From Halopiger xanaduensis SH-6 (GTDB lineage Archaea > Halobacteriota > Halobacteria > Halobacteriales > Natrialbaceae): a stretch of 64,000 nt of DNA. Shown here piece after piece: positions 51,490 to 60,935 of this stretch. The notes beneath the pieces were generated by a model. It did no database searches. It saw only the letters and a program-made list of their open reading frames with translations, and was not told where the DNA came from. The translations under genes and the position numbers were made by a program. The stretch lies in NCBI RefSeq assembly GCF_000217715.1, contig NC_015666.1, positions 3,112,270 to 3,176,269 on the forward strand. Reading direction: 5' to 3'. The number at the start of each line of letters is the position of its first letter. Within the stretch, counting starts at the first letter, position 1.

Positions 51490-52647
51490 TCACGACGCTG
51501 CCAGCCGCCGCAACCGCCGAATCCGCGCCGCCGTCGACGGATGCGTCCGAAACGGCCCCGAACCCTGCTCCTCGAGCGCGGGCGGAAGAATATCCAGCGC
51601 GACCACCGACCGCTCCCACTCCCGTAGGTCCGTCTCGGGCACCCGTCTGGCGTCGGCCAGCGTCTCGAGTGCGCTCGCGAGCGCCGCAGGCGATGCGAGT
51701 GCAGCCGCGCCGGCGTCGGCGTGCCACTCCCGGCCTTGCGAGAGGACGGCGACGCCGAACTGGCCGTACCGTTTCAGCGCGCGGAAGACGGCGTTCCAGA
51801 GCAGATCGCCCGGATCGCTCGCGTCGGGGTCGATCCAGTCGTCGGCGATCACCACCGGGACGATCGCGGCGGCCACGATCCGGCTGTCGAAGTTTGCCAG
51901 GTGGCTGACCTCGTGGGCCAGCACGGCTTCCAGTTCATCGTCCGCGAGGCGCTCGCACAGCCCCGTTGACACCACGATGACGGCCGACGCGCCGCTCCCG
52001 AGGGTGAACGACTCCGGCCGGTCGGCGTCGGTGACGTACACCTCGGGTGCGGGCACGCTCGCGAACTGGGCGAGTCGCCGAACCGTGGCCTCGAGTTCCG
52101 GGTCGACCTCCGCGGCGGGAACGCTGTCGTCGACCAGTTCCGACCGCAGGTTGCGAATCTCGCGCCGCGCGCCGGCGACGAACAGTCCGACGACGAGCAG
52201 GCCGCTCAGCCCGAGGCCGAGCACGGCTCGCTCGAGCGGCGAGAGGACGGCAGCGACCCCCGATGTCACCGCAGCGCTTCCCTCGATGATTACGAGGTAC
52301 AGACAGCCGAGCACCGCTCCCGTCGCGACTACCGACGGCGGCGTCGGCTGGAACAGGTACTCGACGGGCGTGTAGCGGGTGAGCAGCGGCCACCAGTTGA
52401 TAACGACCACCAGCGCGAGCGCGGCGAAAAACCCTGCGGCCGGAGCCGAGACGTCCGTCACGTCGCTGACTCCGGGGAAGCTCGCAACGGCCTCGAGCCC
52501 GGTGGCGATCCACTCCCAGGCGACGAACCCCAGTAGCCCGCCGATGAAACCGACGATCAGCGCGACGACGATCGACAGCGTCGCGAGGACGCCGACGGCG
52601 ACCCCCATGCGAACCAGCAACGAGCACCGAAGCCGGAGATCGTTCAT
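51490..52647 (-). CDS. M48-family (HtpX-like) membrane zinc metalloprotease
   Basis: 385 residues from ATG 52647 (MNDLRL). Two pairs of hydrophobic helices lie in the first 160 residues, then the cytoplasmic-facing protease domain. The zinc site is HEVSH (245-249), and the third ligand Glu is in the GREWHADAGAAAL segment (~306-318), as in HtpX. A Pro-rich acidic C-terminus ends in an Arg-rich helix. Expected role: turnover of misfolded membrane proteins under stress. The upstream extension in the same frame is rejected. Confidence 0.9.
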   Translation of the reverse strand: MNDLRLRCSLLVRMGVAVGVLATLSIVVALIVGFIGGLLGFVAWEWIATGLEAVASFPGVSDVTDVSAPAAGFFAALALVVVINWWPLLTRYTPVEYLFQPTPPSVVATGAVLGCLYLVIIEGSAAVTSGVAAVLSPLERAVLGLGLSGLLVVGLFVAGARREIRNLRSELVDDSVPAAEVDPELEATVRRLAQFASVPAPEVYVTDADRPESFTLGSGASAVIVVSTGLCERLADDELEAVLAHEVSHLANFDSRIVAAAIVPVVIADDWIDPDASDPGDLLWNAVFRALKRYGQFGVAVLSQGREWHADAGAAALASPAALASALETLADARRVPETDLREWERSVVALDILPPALEEQGSGPFRTHPSTAARIRRLRRLAAS

Positions 52648-52762
52648 CGAGTCCAACCTGTTGGCTAGCGACACAGAAAACGCGCAAAAAGCTTCCGTCC
52701 CCGACGGTCGACAGCAGCAGCGGCCCGCACCGCTCGAGTGCTGCGTCTCGAGTCCCCTACGC

Positions 52763-53464
52763 TCACATTGTCGGCTCGCTTCTGGCTCGAGACCCAACTT
52801 GTAACACGCGGAGCCGGCCGGCGAGCAGGCCGACCAGGAAGCCGGAGAAGTGCGCCAGCAGGGCGACGCCCGGCGCGGCGGTCGCCAGCGTAACCGCGAT
52901 CGCGAGCCCGAGGAAGACCAGCGCCGAGACCCAGTTGGGAACGTCGACGAACGAGGCCAGCCCGGTCGAAAGCCGATTCGAGGCGATCAGATAACCCAAT
53001 AGCGCGAAGACGGCGCCGCTGGCGCCGAGGACGGGATGGACTGCGAACCAGTTTCCGACGAACGGCAGCCCGGCAAATACGCGGCTGAGTACAATTTGCG
53101 AGACACCGGCGATCGCGCCCGTCACGGCGAAGAAGGCGTGAAACCGGAGCCGAGTTGTCGCCCGCGCGACCGGCCAGCCGAAGACGACCAGCGCGACGCT
53201 GTTCGAGACCAGATGACCGACGCTGCCGTGGGCATAGACGCTCGTGACGATCGTCCACGGATTCGTCGTCAGGGGCGGCGCGAGGACGAACAGGCCGGCC
53301 ATCACGCCGACGCCGATCAGCGCCGTCACCGTCTGCAGTGCGAAAACGAGGACGAAAATCCCCAGTAGTTCGATGATAGGGCTACTCGAGCCCGTCGCTC
53401 CACTCTCGCCGTCAGGCGTCGATCGCGCCCCGGCTTGAGAGTGCGCGCGCGGTCGGTTCGCCAT
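52763..53464 (-). CDS. Rhomboid-family intramembrane serine protease
   Basis: 233 residues from ATG 53464, six hydrophobic helices. The catalytic serine is in GASG (147-150, Ser149) and the catalytic histidine in AHFSGFLVGLL (His205). The helix-2 motif HGSVGHLVSNSVAL supplies the oxyanion-side His/Asn. It cleaves transmembrane substrates. The same-strand M48 protease lies 115 nt downstream, so a membrane-protein quality-control pair is plausible. Confidence 0.92.
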   Translation of the reverse strand: MANRPRAHSQAGARSTPDGESGATGSSSPIIELLGIFVLVFALQTVTALIGVGVMAGLFVLAPPLTTNPWTIVTSVYAHGSVGHLVSNSVALVVFGWPVARATTRLRFHAFFAVTGAIAGVSQIVLSRVFAGLPFVGNWFAVHPVLGASGAVFALLGYLIASNRLSTGLASFVDVPNWVSALVFLGLAIAVTLATAAPGVALLAHFSGFLVGLLAGRLRVLQVGSRARSEPTM

Positions 53465-53697
53465 GTCGACTACTGGGACGGGCAGCGCCAAAAGTCCCGG
53501 CGGCGCGTTTCGGACGCAGTGCTTCGCGGAGCGTACACGTTGGCACTTCCAGAGCGTGAGCGTGGCGACGCCACTGTCGTCGAACGTGCGGACGATCGAC
53601 GGTGCTGTCGCTCCCCGGTCGTGCGAAAATAACGGAAAATGGAATCAACCCGAAGCCGACCGCGAACTGCGGGCGGCTCGTGATCGCCTCGAGTCCG

Positions 53698-54006
53698 TTA
53701 GTCTTCGAGGACGATCTCGATCGAGACGTCGTTCGGCACCTGAATGCGCATGAGCTGTCGGAGTGCGCGTTCGTCGGCGTCCAGATCGATCAGTCGCTTG
53801 TGGACGCGCATCTCCCAGTGCTCCCACGTGGCGGTGCCCTCGCCGTCAGGCGACTTCCGGGTCGGCACCTCGAGGGTCTTCGTCGGCAGCGGGATCGGAC
53901 CGCTCAGGTTGACGCCGGTGTTGTTCGCGATCTCGCGGACGTCGTCGCAGATGTCGTCCAGGTCGTCTGGACTCGTACCCGCGAGTCGAACGCGTGCCTG
54001 CTGCAT
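53698..54006 (-). CDS. rpsJ: 30S ribosomal protein uS10
   Basis: 102 residues, the normal archaeal length, with the conserved [10 protein letters not shown] loop and [12 protein letters not shown] segment. It follows the EF-1alpha gene by 3 nt, so the two share an mRNA, the usual archaeal arrangement. Confidence 0.97.
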   Translation of the reverse strand: MQQARVRLAGTSPDDLDDICDDVREIANNTGVNLSGPIPLPTKTLEVPTRKSPDGEGTATWEHWEMRVHKRLIDLDADERALRQLMRIQVPNDVSIEIVLED

Positions 54007-54009
54007 TTA

Positions 54010-55272
54010 TTACTTCTCGTTGACCTCGAGGACCTTGCCGGCCGCGATGGTCTGACCCATGTCGCGGATGGCGAAGCTCCCGAGCTCGGGGATCTCGCTG
54101 GACGGCTCGATGCTGAGCGGCTTCTGCGGTCGGATGGTGACGACCGCGGCGTCGCCCGACTGGATGAAGTCGGGGTTCTCCTCGGCGACTTCGCCGCTCG
54201 AGGGGTCCATCTTCTTGTCGATGGACTCGATCGTACAGGCGACCTGAGCCGTGTGAGCGTGGAAGACCGGCGTGTAGCCCGCCGTGATCACGGACGGGTG
54301 CTGCATGACGACGATCTGTGCCTGGAAGGTCTCGGCGACGGACGGCGGGTCGTCTGCGGGACCGCAGACGTCACCGCGGCGGATGTCGTCCTTGCCGATG
54401 CCGCGGACGTTGAACCCGACGTTGTCACCGGGCTCGGCCTTCGGCACTTCCTCGTGGTGCATCTCGATCGTCTTGACCTCGCCGCCCACGTCGCTGGGCT
54501 GGAAGGAGACGTCGTCGCCGGTGTTCATGACACCGGTCTCGATACGTCCGACGGGGACGGTACCGATACCCGAGATGGTGTAGACGTCCTGAATCGGGAG
54601 TCGGAGCGGCGCGTCCGTCGGCGGCTCCGGCTCCGGCAGGGCGTTCAGGGCCTCGAGCAGGATTTCGCCGTCGTACCACGGCGTGTTGTCGGACTCCTCG
54701 GCGATGTTGTCGCCCTCGAAGGCCGAGATCGGGATGAACGAGGCGTCGTCGGTGTTGAACTGCACCTGCTGGAGCAGCTGGTTGACCTCTTCGACGACCT
54801 CGTTGTACGTCGACTCCTCGTAGTCGACGACGTCCATCTTGTTGATACCGATGATGAGTTCGTCGATACCGAGGGTACGAGCCAGGAAGACGTGCTCCTG
54901 GGTCTGGGGCGCGACGCCGTCGTCAGCGGCGACGACGAGGACGGCGTTGTCCGCCTGAGACGCCCCAGTGATCATGTTCTTGACGAAGTCGCGGTGACCA
55001 GGACAGTCGACGATGGTGAAGTCGTACTCGTCGGTGGAGAACTCCTGGTGGGCGATGTCGATGGTGACACCGCGTTCGCGCTCTTCGGCGAGGTTGTCCA
55101 TGACGTAGGCGAACTCGAAGCCGCCCTTGCCCTTCTCCTCGGCTTCCTCGCGGTGCTGTTCGATGACGTGCTCGGGTACGCTCCCCGTCTCGTAGAGGAG
55201 TCGTCCCACGAGCGTACTCTTCCCGTGGTCCACGTGGCCGATGATGGCCAGGTTCTGGTGTCGTTCGCTCAT
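54010..55272 (-). CDS. tuf: Translation elongation factor EF-1alpha (aEF1A)
   Basis: 420 residues. GTPase motifs: G1 GHVDHGKST (12-20), G3 DCPGH, G4 NKMD; the effector region ERERGVTID is intact, and two C-terminal beta-barrel domains follow. It delivers aminoacyl-tRNA to the ribosome. A strong TATA (minus-strand GATATAAGC, 55297-55304) with an upstream purine-rich BRE-like stretch precedes the ATG by about 28 nt. Confidence 0.98.
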   Translation of the reverse strand: MSERHQNLAIIGHVDHGKSTLVGRLLYETGSVPEHVIEQHREEAEEKGKGGFEFAYVMDNLAEERERGVTIDIAHQEFSTDEYDFTIVDCPGHRDFVKNMITGASQADNAVLVVAADDGVAPQTQEHVFLARTLGIDELIIGINKMDVVDYEESTYNEVVEEVNQLLQQVQFNTDDASFIPISAFEGDNIAEESDNTPWYDGEILLEALNALPEPEPPTDAPLRLPIQDVYTISGIGTVPVGRIETGVMNTGDDVSFQPSDVGGEVKTIEMHHEEVPKAEPGDNVGFNVRGIGKDDIRRGDVCGPADDPPSVAETFQAQIVVMQHPSVITAGYTPVFHAHTAQVACTIESIDKKMDPSSGEVAEENPDFIQSGDAAVVTIRPQKPLSIEPSSEIPELGSFAIRDMGQTIAAGKVLEVNEK

Positions 55273-55603
55273 TGTTTTAGCTCACGCGCAGAGGCGCTTA
55301 TATCGGTCTCTTTCGCTCGTTGCGGTTAAAACCATTTCGAAAGCGTATTCTGCTGATCCCGACGCCTTCTTGCGGTTTGTGTCACATCCACACGCGATCG
55401 CGGCGCGAATCGGTGCGGTCGTCGGCGGGATCACTGCACCGCTACTAGGACTCGAGACGGGAAGACGTTGGCGGATTCTGAGCCGCAACGGATCGAGGTG
55501 TTTCAGTCGAACGAGTGGTGTCCGAGCCGGACCGCGTCGGAGCAGTCGACGCGGACGAGTCGGACGAGGGGGTGCGAACGGGAACGAAAACGAGCGTCGA
55601 GCC
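55273..55603. other. 331-nt intergenic region upstream of tuf
   Basis: Apart from the tuf promoter at its left end I see no gene, tRNA or repeat; it also contains the 3' flank of the homoserine dehydrogenase gene. Confidence 0.4.
55297..55304 (-). promoter_or_regulatory. TATA box of the tuf-rpsJ operon
   Basis: ATATAAGC on the minus strand with CGAAAGAGA just upstream (BRE-like), 26-32 nt before the ATG. Confidence 0.6.
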
Positions 55604-56557
55604 TTACAGTTCGGGCAGCCGTCCGACGTCCGACAGCACTGCGGTCGCCGTCTCGGGACCGCCGGCACCGCGGCCGCTCGAGTGCAAGGAGCCGGCGTTC
55701 TTGGTTTCGATCTGGACGATGTTTCGCGTGCCCGTCACGGCCAGCGGCCCGTTCTCGGGTACCAGTCGCGGGGCCACGCGGACGCCCTCGCGGGTCGCCT
55801 CGCCGATGAGCCGGATGGTGCGGCCGTCCTCGGCCGCGAGGTCGAGCGCGCTACCCGGGATGTTCTGGATTCCCGTAACGTCGGCGTCCTCGAGTGCGAA
55901 GCCGCCGTCGGCCAGCACGTTCGCGAGGATGACGAACTTCAGCGCGGCGTCGGTGCCGTCGACGTCGAAAGTCGGGTCGGCCTCGGCGACGCCCAGGTCC
56001 TGGGCTTCGGCGAGGACGTGCTCGTAGTCGAGCCCCTCCGCGGCCATGCGCGTGAGGATGAAGTTTGCAGTGCCGTTGAGGACGCCCCGAACGGCGGTCA
56101 CGGCCTGGGGTGTCTCGTCTTCGACAGTCGACAGCACCGGAATCGCGCCGCCGACTGTCGCCTCGAAGCGAACCGAGCCGGCACTGTCGGCCTCGAGCGC
56201 CTGCAGCTCCTCGTAGCGTTCGGCGACCGGGCCCTTGTTGGCCAGGACGACGTGTCGGTCCGCCTCGAGGGCGCGTTCGACGTGCGAGAAGCCGGGTTCG
56301 GCGTCGCCGAGCGTCGTCGGCGTCGCCTCGACGAGGACGTCGTAGTCGGTCTCGAAGACGGCCTCCGGATCGTCGGTGCCGACGGACTCGCCGCCGACCT
56401 TGCGCTCGAGGGTCGATTCGACGTCGATCCCGTCCGGGTCGACGGCGGCGGAACTCGAGTCCGCAAGCGCGACGACCTCGTGTCCGTACTCGCCGGCGAG
56501 GTCCGCGACCGAGCGGCCCACGTCGCCGGCGCCGAGAATTGCGAGTTTCCGTCCCAT
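55604..56557 (-). CDS. hom: Homoserine dehydrogenase
   Basis: 317 residues. The N-terminal NAD(P) fold starts ILGAGDVG (residues 7-14). VLANKGPVA and the catalytic-domain signature VRGVLNGTANFILTRM...AQDLGVAEADPTFDVDGTDAALK are the core homoserine-dehydrogenase motifs, with the catalytic Lys in DAALKF. It lacks a C-terminal ACT domain. The ACT protein encoded immediately upstream (TGATG overlap) probably provides regulation in trans. Reduces aspartate semialdehyde to homoserine for threonine/methionine synthesis. Confidence 0.93.
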   Translation of the reverse strand: MGRKLAILGAGDVGRSVADLAGEYGHEVVALADSSSAAVDPDGIDVESTLERKVGGESVGTDDPEAVFETDYDVLVEATPTTLGDAEPGFSHVERALEADRHVVLANKGPVAERYEELQALEADSAGSVRFEATVGGAIPVLSTVEDETPQAVTAVRGVLNGTANFILTRMAAEGLDYEHVLAEAQDLGVAEADPTFDVDGTDAALKFVILANVLADGGFALEDADVTGIQNIPGSALDLAAEDGRTIRLIGEATREGVRVAPRLVPENGPLAVTGTRNIVQIETKNAGSLHSSGRGAGGPETATAVLSDVGRLPEL

Positions 56558-57132
56558 CAGGCGTCACCTCCGAGCAGCGGTTCGACGACGGTCAGTTCCT
56601 TGTCCGCGCCGATCGAGCGGATCGTCTCGAGGGTATCGTCGGCGTCGCCGGAGTCGATGGCGAGCCGCAGGCGCGCACTCGAGATGTTGTCGGTCCCTTC
56701 GGGAGCGGACAGCGAGAGATCGAGCACGGCGGCGCTGGTCTCGTCCTGAATGCGGTTTAAGGTATGCGAGAGGTCGGTATCGACGAGATGGCCGACCAGC
56801 ACGACGTTGATCTCCTCGCCGTAGCGGTCGGCGCCGGCCTGAATGACGTTCACGCCGGCGTCGCGCAGCGCCTCGACAATGTCCTCGAATCGATCCGGCG
56901 GGCACTCGAGGTCGACCTCGACGGGGATGTGCCCGCGCGGCGTGATGTTACCGCGCTCGTGGTGAATACTCAGGAGGTTGCCGCCGTTCTCGGCGATCGG
57001 GGAGAGGGCGCGAAGCAACTCGCCCGGCTCGTCGACGAGCTCGAGGCGAACGGTGTAGGCCTGTACGCCACCGTCCGTCTCGGGGTCGTCCCCCGTATCC
57101 TCCTCGTCGGAGACGGCTGGCTCATCGACCAT
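56557..57132 (-). CDS. ACT-domain regulatory protein
   Basis: 191 residues from ATG 57132. An acidic N-terminus is followed by an ACT domain (~24-100: YTVRLELVDEPGELLRALSPIAENGGNLLSIHHER) and a second ACT-like segment to the end. ACT domains bind amino acids. Overlap with hom by one base indicates coupled translation and makes allosteric control of homoserine dehydrogenase the most economical role. Confidence 0.88.
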   Translation of the reverse strand: MVDEPAVSDEEDTGDDPETDGGVQAYTVRLELVDEPGELLRALSPIAENGGNLLSIHHERGNITPRGHIPVEVDLECPPDRFEDIVEALRDAGVNVIQAGADRYGEEINVVLVGHLVDTDLSHTLNRIQDETSAAVLDLSLSAPEGTDNISSARLRLAIDSGDADDTLETIRSIGADKELTVVEPLLGGDA

Positions 57133-57372
57133 CGTTCTCACCTCCGGCACCGGCTTGCGGACGTCCACACGTCGTCATGGTGTACGACTCCGTAATTGTG
57201 GCGTAAAAGGATATAGGAGTTCCCAAAACTCACCGACCCTGTCAACGTGGCACGCGGTCTCCCACGACTATTGTGGCCCACGAGCCACTCTGGTGCGCGG
57301 CTACGCGCGTATGAGAAAATACGTATCGTCACTATCAACAAGACTGGACGGATCGAGGATCGGATCGAACCA

Positions 57373-57750
57373 CTACAGGTGATCTTTGCCCGGGTTCGAC
57401 GAGCCCCAGTCACCGCGGCCGCCTTCCGTCCGATCGACGCCCATGATCGATTCGGGTTGCTCGGGGCCGCCGAGGCTATCGCGGGCGTCCGGAACGCGGA
57501 CCGTCACCTCGTCGATCTCGGGCCATTTGATCAGTTCGGCCTCGATGTTGCCCGTCGTCACGTCGCTGACCGAACACCCCTTACAGCCGCCGCCGAGTTC
57601 GATGATGACCTCGCCGCTCTCGGGGTCGGCTTTCCGGACGGCGCTCGTCCCGCCGTGCATCTGGATGATCGGCATCTCGCGGGTGAGCCAGGTCTCGACG
57701 CGCTCCTTGAGTGATCCGTCCGCGTCGGTATCGACGTCGGAATTAGTCAT
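57373..57750 (-). CDS. NifU C-terminal-domain Fe-S scaffold protein
   Basis: 125 residues from ATG 57750. The NifU C-terminal signature is clear: LGGGCKGCSVSDVTTGNIEAEL with the cluster-binding C-x2-C, preceded by PIIQMHGG. A Gly/Asp-rich tail follows. It would assemble or carry Fe-S clusters, for instance to GltB or the Fe-S nuclease proteins in this genome. Confidence 0.92.
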   Translation of the reverse strand: MTNSDVDTDADGSLKERVETWLTREMPIIQMHGGTSAVRKADPESGEVIIELGGGCKGCSVSDVTTGNIEAELIKWPEIDEVTVRVPDARDSLGGPEQPESIMGVDRTEGGRGDWGSSNPGKDHL

Positions 57751-57863
57751 TGTCCGCTCTAGCCGCTCGAGCGCTGAATAGGTTTGGTTACGAGACTCAC
57801 GGTTAATCATCCACGATCGGCTAGCGGCGAAAAACAGACGAAAACCGAATTCGACCGTGCCGA

Positions 57864-58487
57864 CTACCGATCGCTGCGGACTCGGTCGACAACGACTGCG
57901 CCGACGACACCGCCGACGCTCGCACAGACTGCGGGGAAGAGCAGTCCGGCGAGGATGACGGCCGGAAGCGCGTCAGGACCACCCGCGGCGTTCCCGACGG
58001 TGACCTCGAAGAGGAACACGCCCGCGACGGCGGCGACGAGGTAGCCCGGGAGCGCGGTCAGGCCGGCGAGCAGGCCGTCGGTCGGTGCCGACGAGCCCCG
58101 GTACACTGCGAGCGCGAGGCCGGCGACCAGCAGGGTCGCGACGGGAACCGCGTACAGGGCGACTGTGAATCCGTTCTCGCCGCCGATGTACGACGTCGCG
58201 CGGCTACCGACCAGCGGGACGTTTCGGAACACCGTCTCGGCCAGGTGGGCGTTGTAGAACACCCAGCCGACCATCTCGTAGGTGGCCGGCTCGCCGCCGA
58301 GCCCTTCGATCATCCGCTGCAGAGACGACTCGCGGACGTCGTTCGCGACGAGCAGGTAGGTGACGGCGTAGCCGACGAGCCAGGCGCCGAGTCCGGTGGC
58401 CGCGCCCGCGAGGACGGGGAGGCCGGTCTCGGCTGCGGTCCCGTCGGTCGTTTCGGCGGCGTCAGCGTCGGAGGGAGGGAACGACAT
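57864..58487 (-). CDS. Haloarchaeal polytopic membrane protein
   Basis: 207 residues with four to five hydrophobic helices and a short cytoplasmic N-terminus. A loop segment between helices 1 and 2 (SYIGGENGFTVALY nearby) is polar. No recognised function. Its start overlaps the stop of the upstream membrane-protein gene, so the two form an operon and possibly a complex. Confidence 0.75.
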   Translation of the reverse strand: MSFPPSDADAAETTDGTAAETGLPVLAGAATGLGAWLVGYAVTYLLVANDVRESSLQRMIEGLGGEPATYEMVGWVFYNAHLAETVFRNVPLVGSRATSYIGGENGFTVALYAVPVATLLVAGLALAVYRGSSAPTDGLLAGLTALPGYLVAAVAGVFLFEVTVGNAAGGPDALPAVILAGLLFPAVCASVGGVVGAVVVDRVRSDR

Positions 58488-59050
58488 TAGTGCTCACCTC
58501 CCTCCGTGGCGACGGCATCCTCGTCAGTGTTTCCGTTCCGTGTCGATTCGGCTCGAGTCACTTTGTCGGCCAGCAGTTCGGCGATCGGATCGAGCGAGAC
58601 GTACAGCCGCGCCGCGAGGATGCCGAGCGGCGGCAGCGCCAGCGCGAGGAAGACGACGTCGTACACCCAGGCGCCGCCCTCGAGCAGGGGAACGATCGCG
58701 GGGGCCAGCCCGCGGTGGGCGACGAGCACCGCGACGAGGACGACGAACAGGTGGACGATCGAGGCGACGTCGTCGACGACGCTTGCCGGACCGTCGAACG
58801 TCGATCGCACGAGGTCCGCGAGCGCGGGCGCGAGGAACAACAGGAGCCCGACGACCGTGACGGTCGCGATGACGCTCGCGATCGCGGCGAAGGTAATCGG
58901 CGTGCCCGGGACGAGCCGGTCGATCCCGGGGAGCAGCGAGGCGAGGTAGAGGAGGCCGATCAGCGAGAGGGTCGCGAGCAGGAGCTTGCTGACCGACTGT
59001 ACCGTATCGCGGTCGACGCCAGCGGGGGCTGTGTAGCGGTCAAGACTCAT
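58487..59050 (-). CDS. Membrane protein, four helices, partner of the downstream gene
   Basis: 187 residues, four hydrophobic helices (about 22-42, 52-78, 93-112, 123-147) and an acidic cytoplasmic C-terminus. Family not recognised. First gene of a two-gene operon; its stop codon shares a base with the next start. Confidence 0.75.
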   Translation of the reverse strand: MSLDRYTAPAGVDRDTVQSVSKLLLATLSLIGLLYLASLLPGIDRLVPGTPITFAAIASVIATVTVVGLLLFLAPALADLVRSTFDGPASVVDDVASIVHLFVVLVAVLVAHRGLAPAIVPLLEGGAWVYDVVFLALALPPLGILAARLYVSLDPIAELLADKVTRAESTRNGNTDEDAVATEGGEH

Positions 59051-59242
59051 TGCAGTCGTCGGTGAGTAGCCGATTGATCAAATACCCTAACGATCATCAA
59101 CGGCACTTTCTCTCGTTTGATGACGTTTTACGGCAGTTTATTCCCGCTCGAGGGGCCGTCTCGCGGGGCAGACGGCGAACGGGAAGCGAATCGGCCTCCG
59201 AAAAGCGGCACCTCTTTTACCTCCCCTCTCCACGCCACTCAC

Positions 59243-59671
59243 ATGACCGCGCTCGGATTGGTGGTCGCGGAGTTCAACCGCCCGGTCACCGAGCAGATGG
59301 AAGAGGCGGCCCTCGAGGCTGCCAGCGACGCAGGCGCCGAGGTGTACGAGACGGTCCACGTCCCGGGGGCGTACGACGCGCCGCTGGCCGCCGACCGGCT
59401 CGCGCGCCGCGCCGAGGTCGACGCCGTCGCCGTCGTCGGTGCCATCATCACCGGCGACACCGACCACGATCAGGTGATCGGCGACGCGATCGCCCAGCGG
59501 CTCTCCGACGTGACCCTCGAGCGTGATACTCCCGTGACGCTCGGCGTGACGGGTCCCGGCATGTCCGCCGCCGAAGCGCGCGAGCGCGTCGAGAACGCGG
59601 CCACGGCCGTCGACAGCGCGCTCGATCTGGTCGTATCGCTGCCCGATCCCGATCCCGACGCAGATCAGTAA
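59243..59671 (+). CDS. ribH: 6,7-dimethyl-8-ribityllumazine synthase
   Basis: 142 residues from ATG 59243. Substrate-binding segments are typical: EFNRPVTEQM at the N-terminus, HVPGAYDAPLAADRL, VVGAIITGDTDHDQVI (catalytic His in the H-D-Q loop) and TLGVTGPGMSAAEA. Penultimate step of riboflavin synthesis. It is followed after 10 nt by the aminotransferase gene, so they are probably co-transcribed. Confidence 0.94.
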   Translation: MTALGLVVAEFNRPVTEQMEEAALEAASDAGAEVYETVHVPGAYDAPLAADRLARRAEVDAVAVVGAIITGDTDHDQVIGDAIAQRLSDVTLERDTPVTLGVTGPGMSAAEARERVENAATAVDSALDLVVSLPDPDPDADQ

Positions 59672-59681
59672 CAGTACTACC

Positions 59682-60830
59682 ATGACGATGGAATTCACCG
59701 ACCGCGTAACCCGAGTCGAACCGTCCGCAACGCTGGCCATCTCCGCCCTCGCGACCGAACTCGAGAACGAGGGCGCCGACATCGTCGACCTCTCCGTCGG
59801 CGAACCGGACTTCCCGACGCCCGAAAACATCGTCGAGGCCGGGAAGGACGCGATGGACGCCGGCCACACCGGCTACACCACCTCCGCCGGCATCCTCGAG
59901 CTCCGCGAGGCGATCGTCGACAAGCTGGCCGCAGACGGCCTCGAGCACACCACCGACGAGGTCATCGTCACGCCCGGCGCGAAGCAGGCGCTGTACGAGA
60001 TCGTCCAGTCGCTGGTCGGCGAGGGCGACGAGGTCGTCCTGCTCGACCCCGCGTGGGTCTCCTACGAGGCGATGGTCAAGATGGCCGGCGGCGACCTCAC
60101 CCGCGTCGACCTCTCGGACTCGGACTTCCAGCTCGAGCCCGCGCTCGACGACCTCGCCGACGCGGTATCCGACGAGACCGAACTGCTGATCGTCAACTCG
60201 CCGTCGAACCCCACCGGCGCCGTTTACTCCGACGAAGCGCTCGAGGGCGTGCGCGATCTTGCGGTCGAACACGACGTCACCGTCATCTCGGACGAGATCT
60301 ACAAGGAGATCACCTACGGCGTCGAGCCCACGAGCCTCGGCACCTTCGACGGGATGGCCGACCGCACCATCACGGTCAACGGCTTCTCGAAGGCCTACTC
60401 GATGACCGGCTGGCGGCTGGGTTACTTCGCCGGCCCCGAGGAACTGATCGACCAGGCCGGCAAGCTCCACAGCCACTCCGTCTCCTCGGCCGTCAACTTC
60501 GTCCAGCACGCCGGCATCGAGGCCCTCGAGAACACCGACACCGCCGTCGAGCAGATGGTCGAGGCCTTCGAGGAGCGGCGCGACCTCGTCATCGACCTGC
60601 TCGACGACCACGGCGTCGACGTCGCCGAACCCCAGGGCGCGTTCTACATGATGCTGCCCGTCGACGACGACGATCAGGAGTGGTGTGAGGGAGCCATCGA
60701 GGACGCCCACGTCGCGACCGTGCCCGGCAGTGCGTTCGGCACGCCCGGCTACGCGCGGATTTCGTACGCCGCCAGTGAAGAGCGGCTCGAAGAAGGCATC
60801 GAACGGCTGGCCGAGGAAGACTACCTGTAA
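59682..60830 (+). CDS. Aspartate/aromatic aminotransferase, PLP-dependent class I
   Basis: 382 residues. GEPDFPTP near residue 39, NSPSNPTGAVY for substrate/PLP contacts, DEIYKEITY, and the PLP lysine in NGFSKAYSMTGWRLGYF are all in place. Amino-acid substrate most likely aspartate. It closes the ribH transcript: a stem-loop GATCG-TTCGG-CGATC followed by GTTTT sits 17 nt after the stop. Confidence 0.93.
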   Translation: MTMEFTDRVTRVEPSATLAISALATELENEGADIVDLSVGEPDFPTPENIVEAGKDAMDAGHTGYTTSAGILELREAIVDKLAADGLEHTTDEVIVTPGAKQALYEIVQSLVGEGDEVVLLDPAWVSYEAMVKMAGGDLTRVDLSDSDFQLEPALDDLADAVSDETELLIVNSPSNPTGAVYSDEALEGVRDLAVEHDVTVISDEIYKEITYGVEPTSLGTFDGMADRTITVNGFSKAYSMTGWRLGYFAGPEELIDQAGKLHSHSVSSAVNFVQHAGIEALENTDTAVEQMVEAFEERRDLVIDLLDDHGVDVAEPQGAFYMMLPVDDDDQEWCEGAIEDAHVATVPGSAFGTPGYARISYAASEERLEEGIERLAEEDYL

Positions 60831-60846
60831 CGCGGCTGCCGTCGCG

Positions 60847-60866
60847 GATCGTTCGGCGATCGTTTT
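60847..60866 (+). terminator. Stem-loop plus T-tract after the aminotransferase gene
   Basis: GATCG/CGATC stem with a TTCGG loop followed by GTTTT, 17 nt beyond the stop. Confidence 0.5.
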
Positions 60867-60905
60867 CTGTCGTCCGACCTTCGATCGCATTAGCCTCGCC
60901 TGTAG

Positions 60906-60913
60906 TTTATATC
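60906..60913 (+). promoter_or_regulatory. TATA box of the HNH gene
   Basis: TTTATATC 23-30 nt before ATG 60936; leaderless spacing. Confidence 0.6.
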
Positions 60914-60935
60914 CGATACCGCGGCCACCCGCCGT

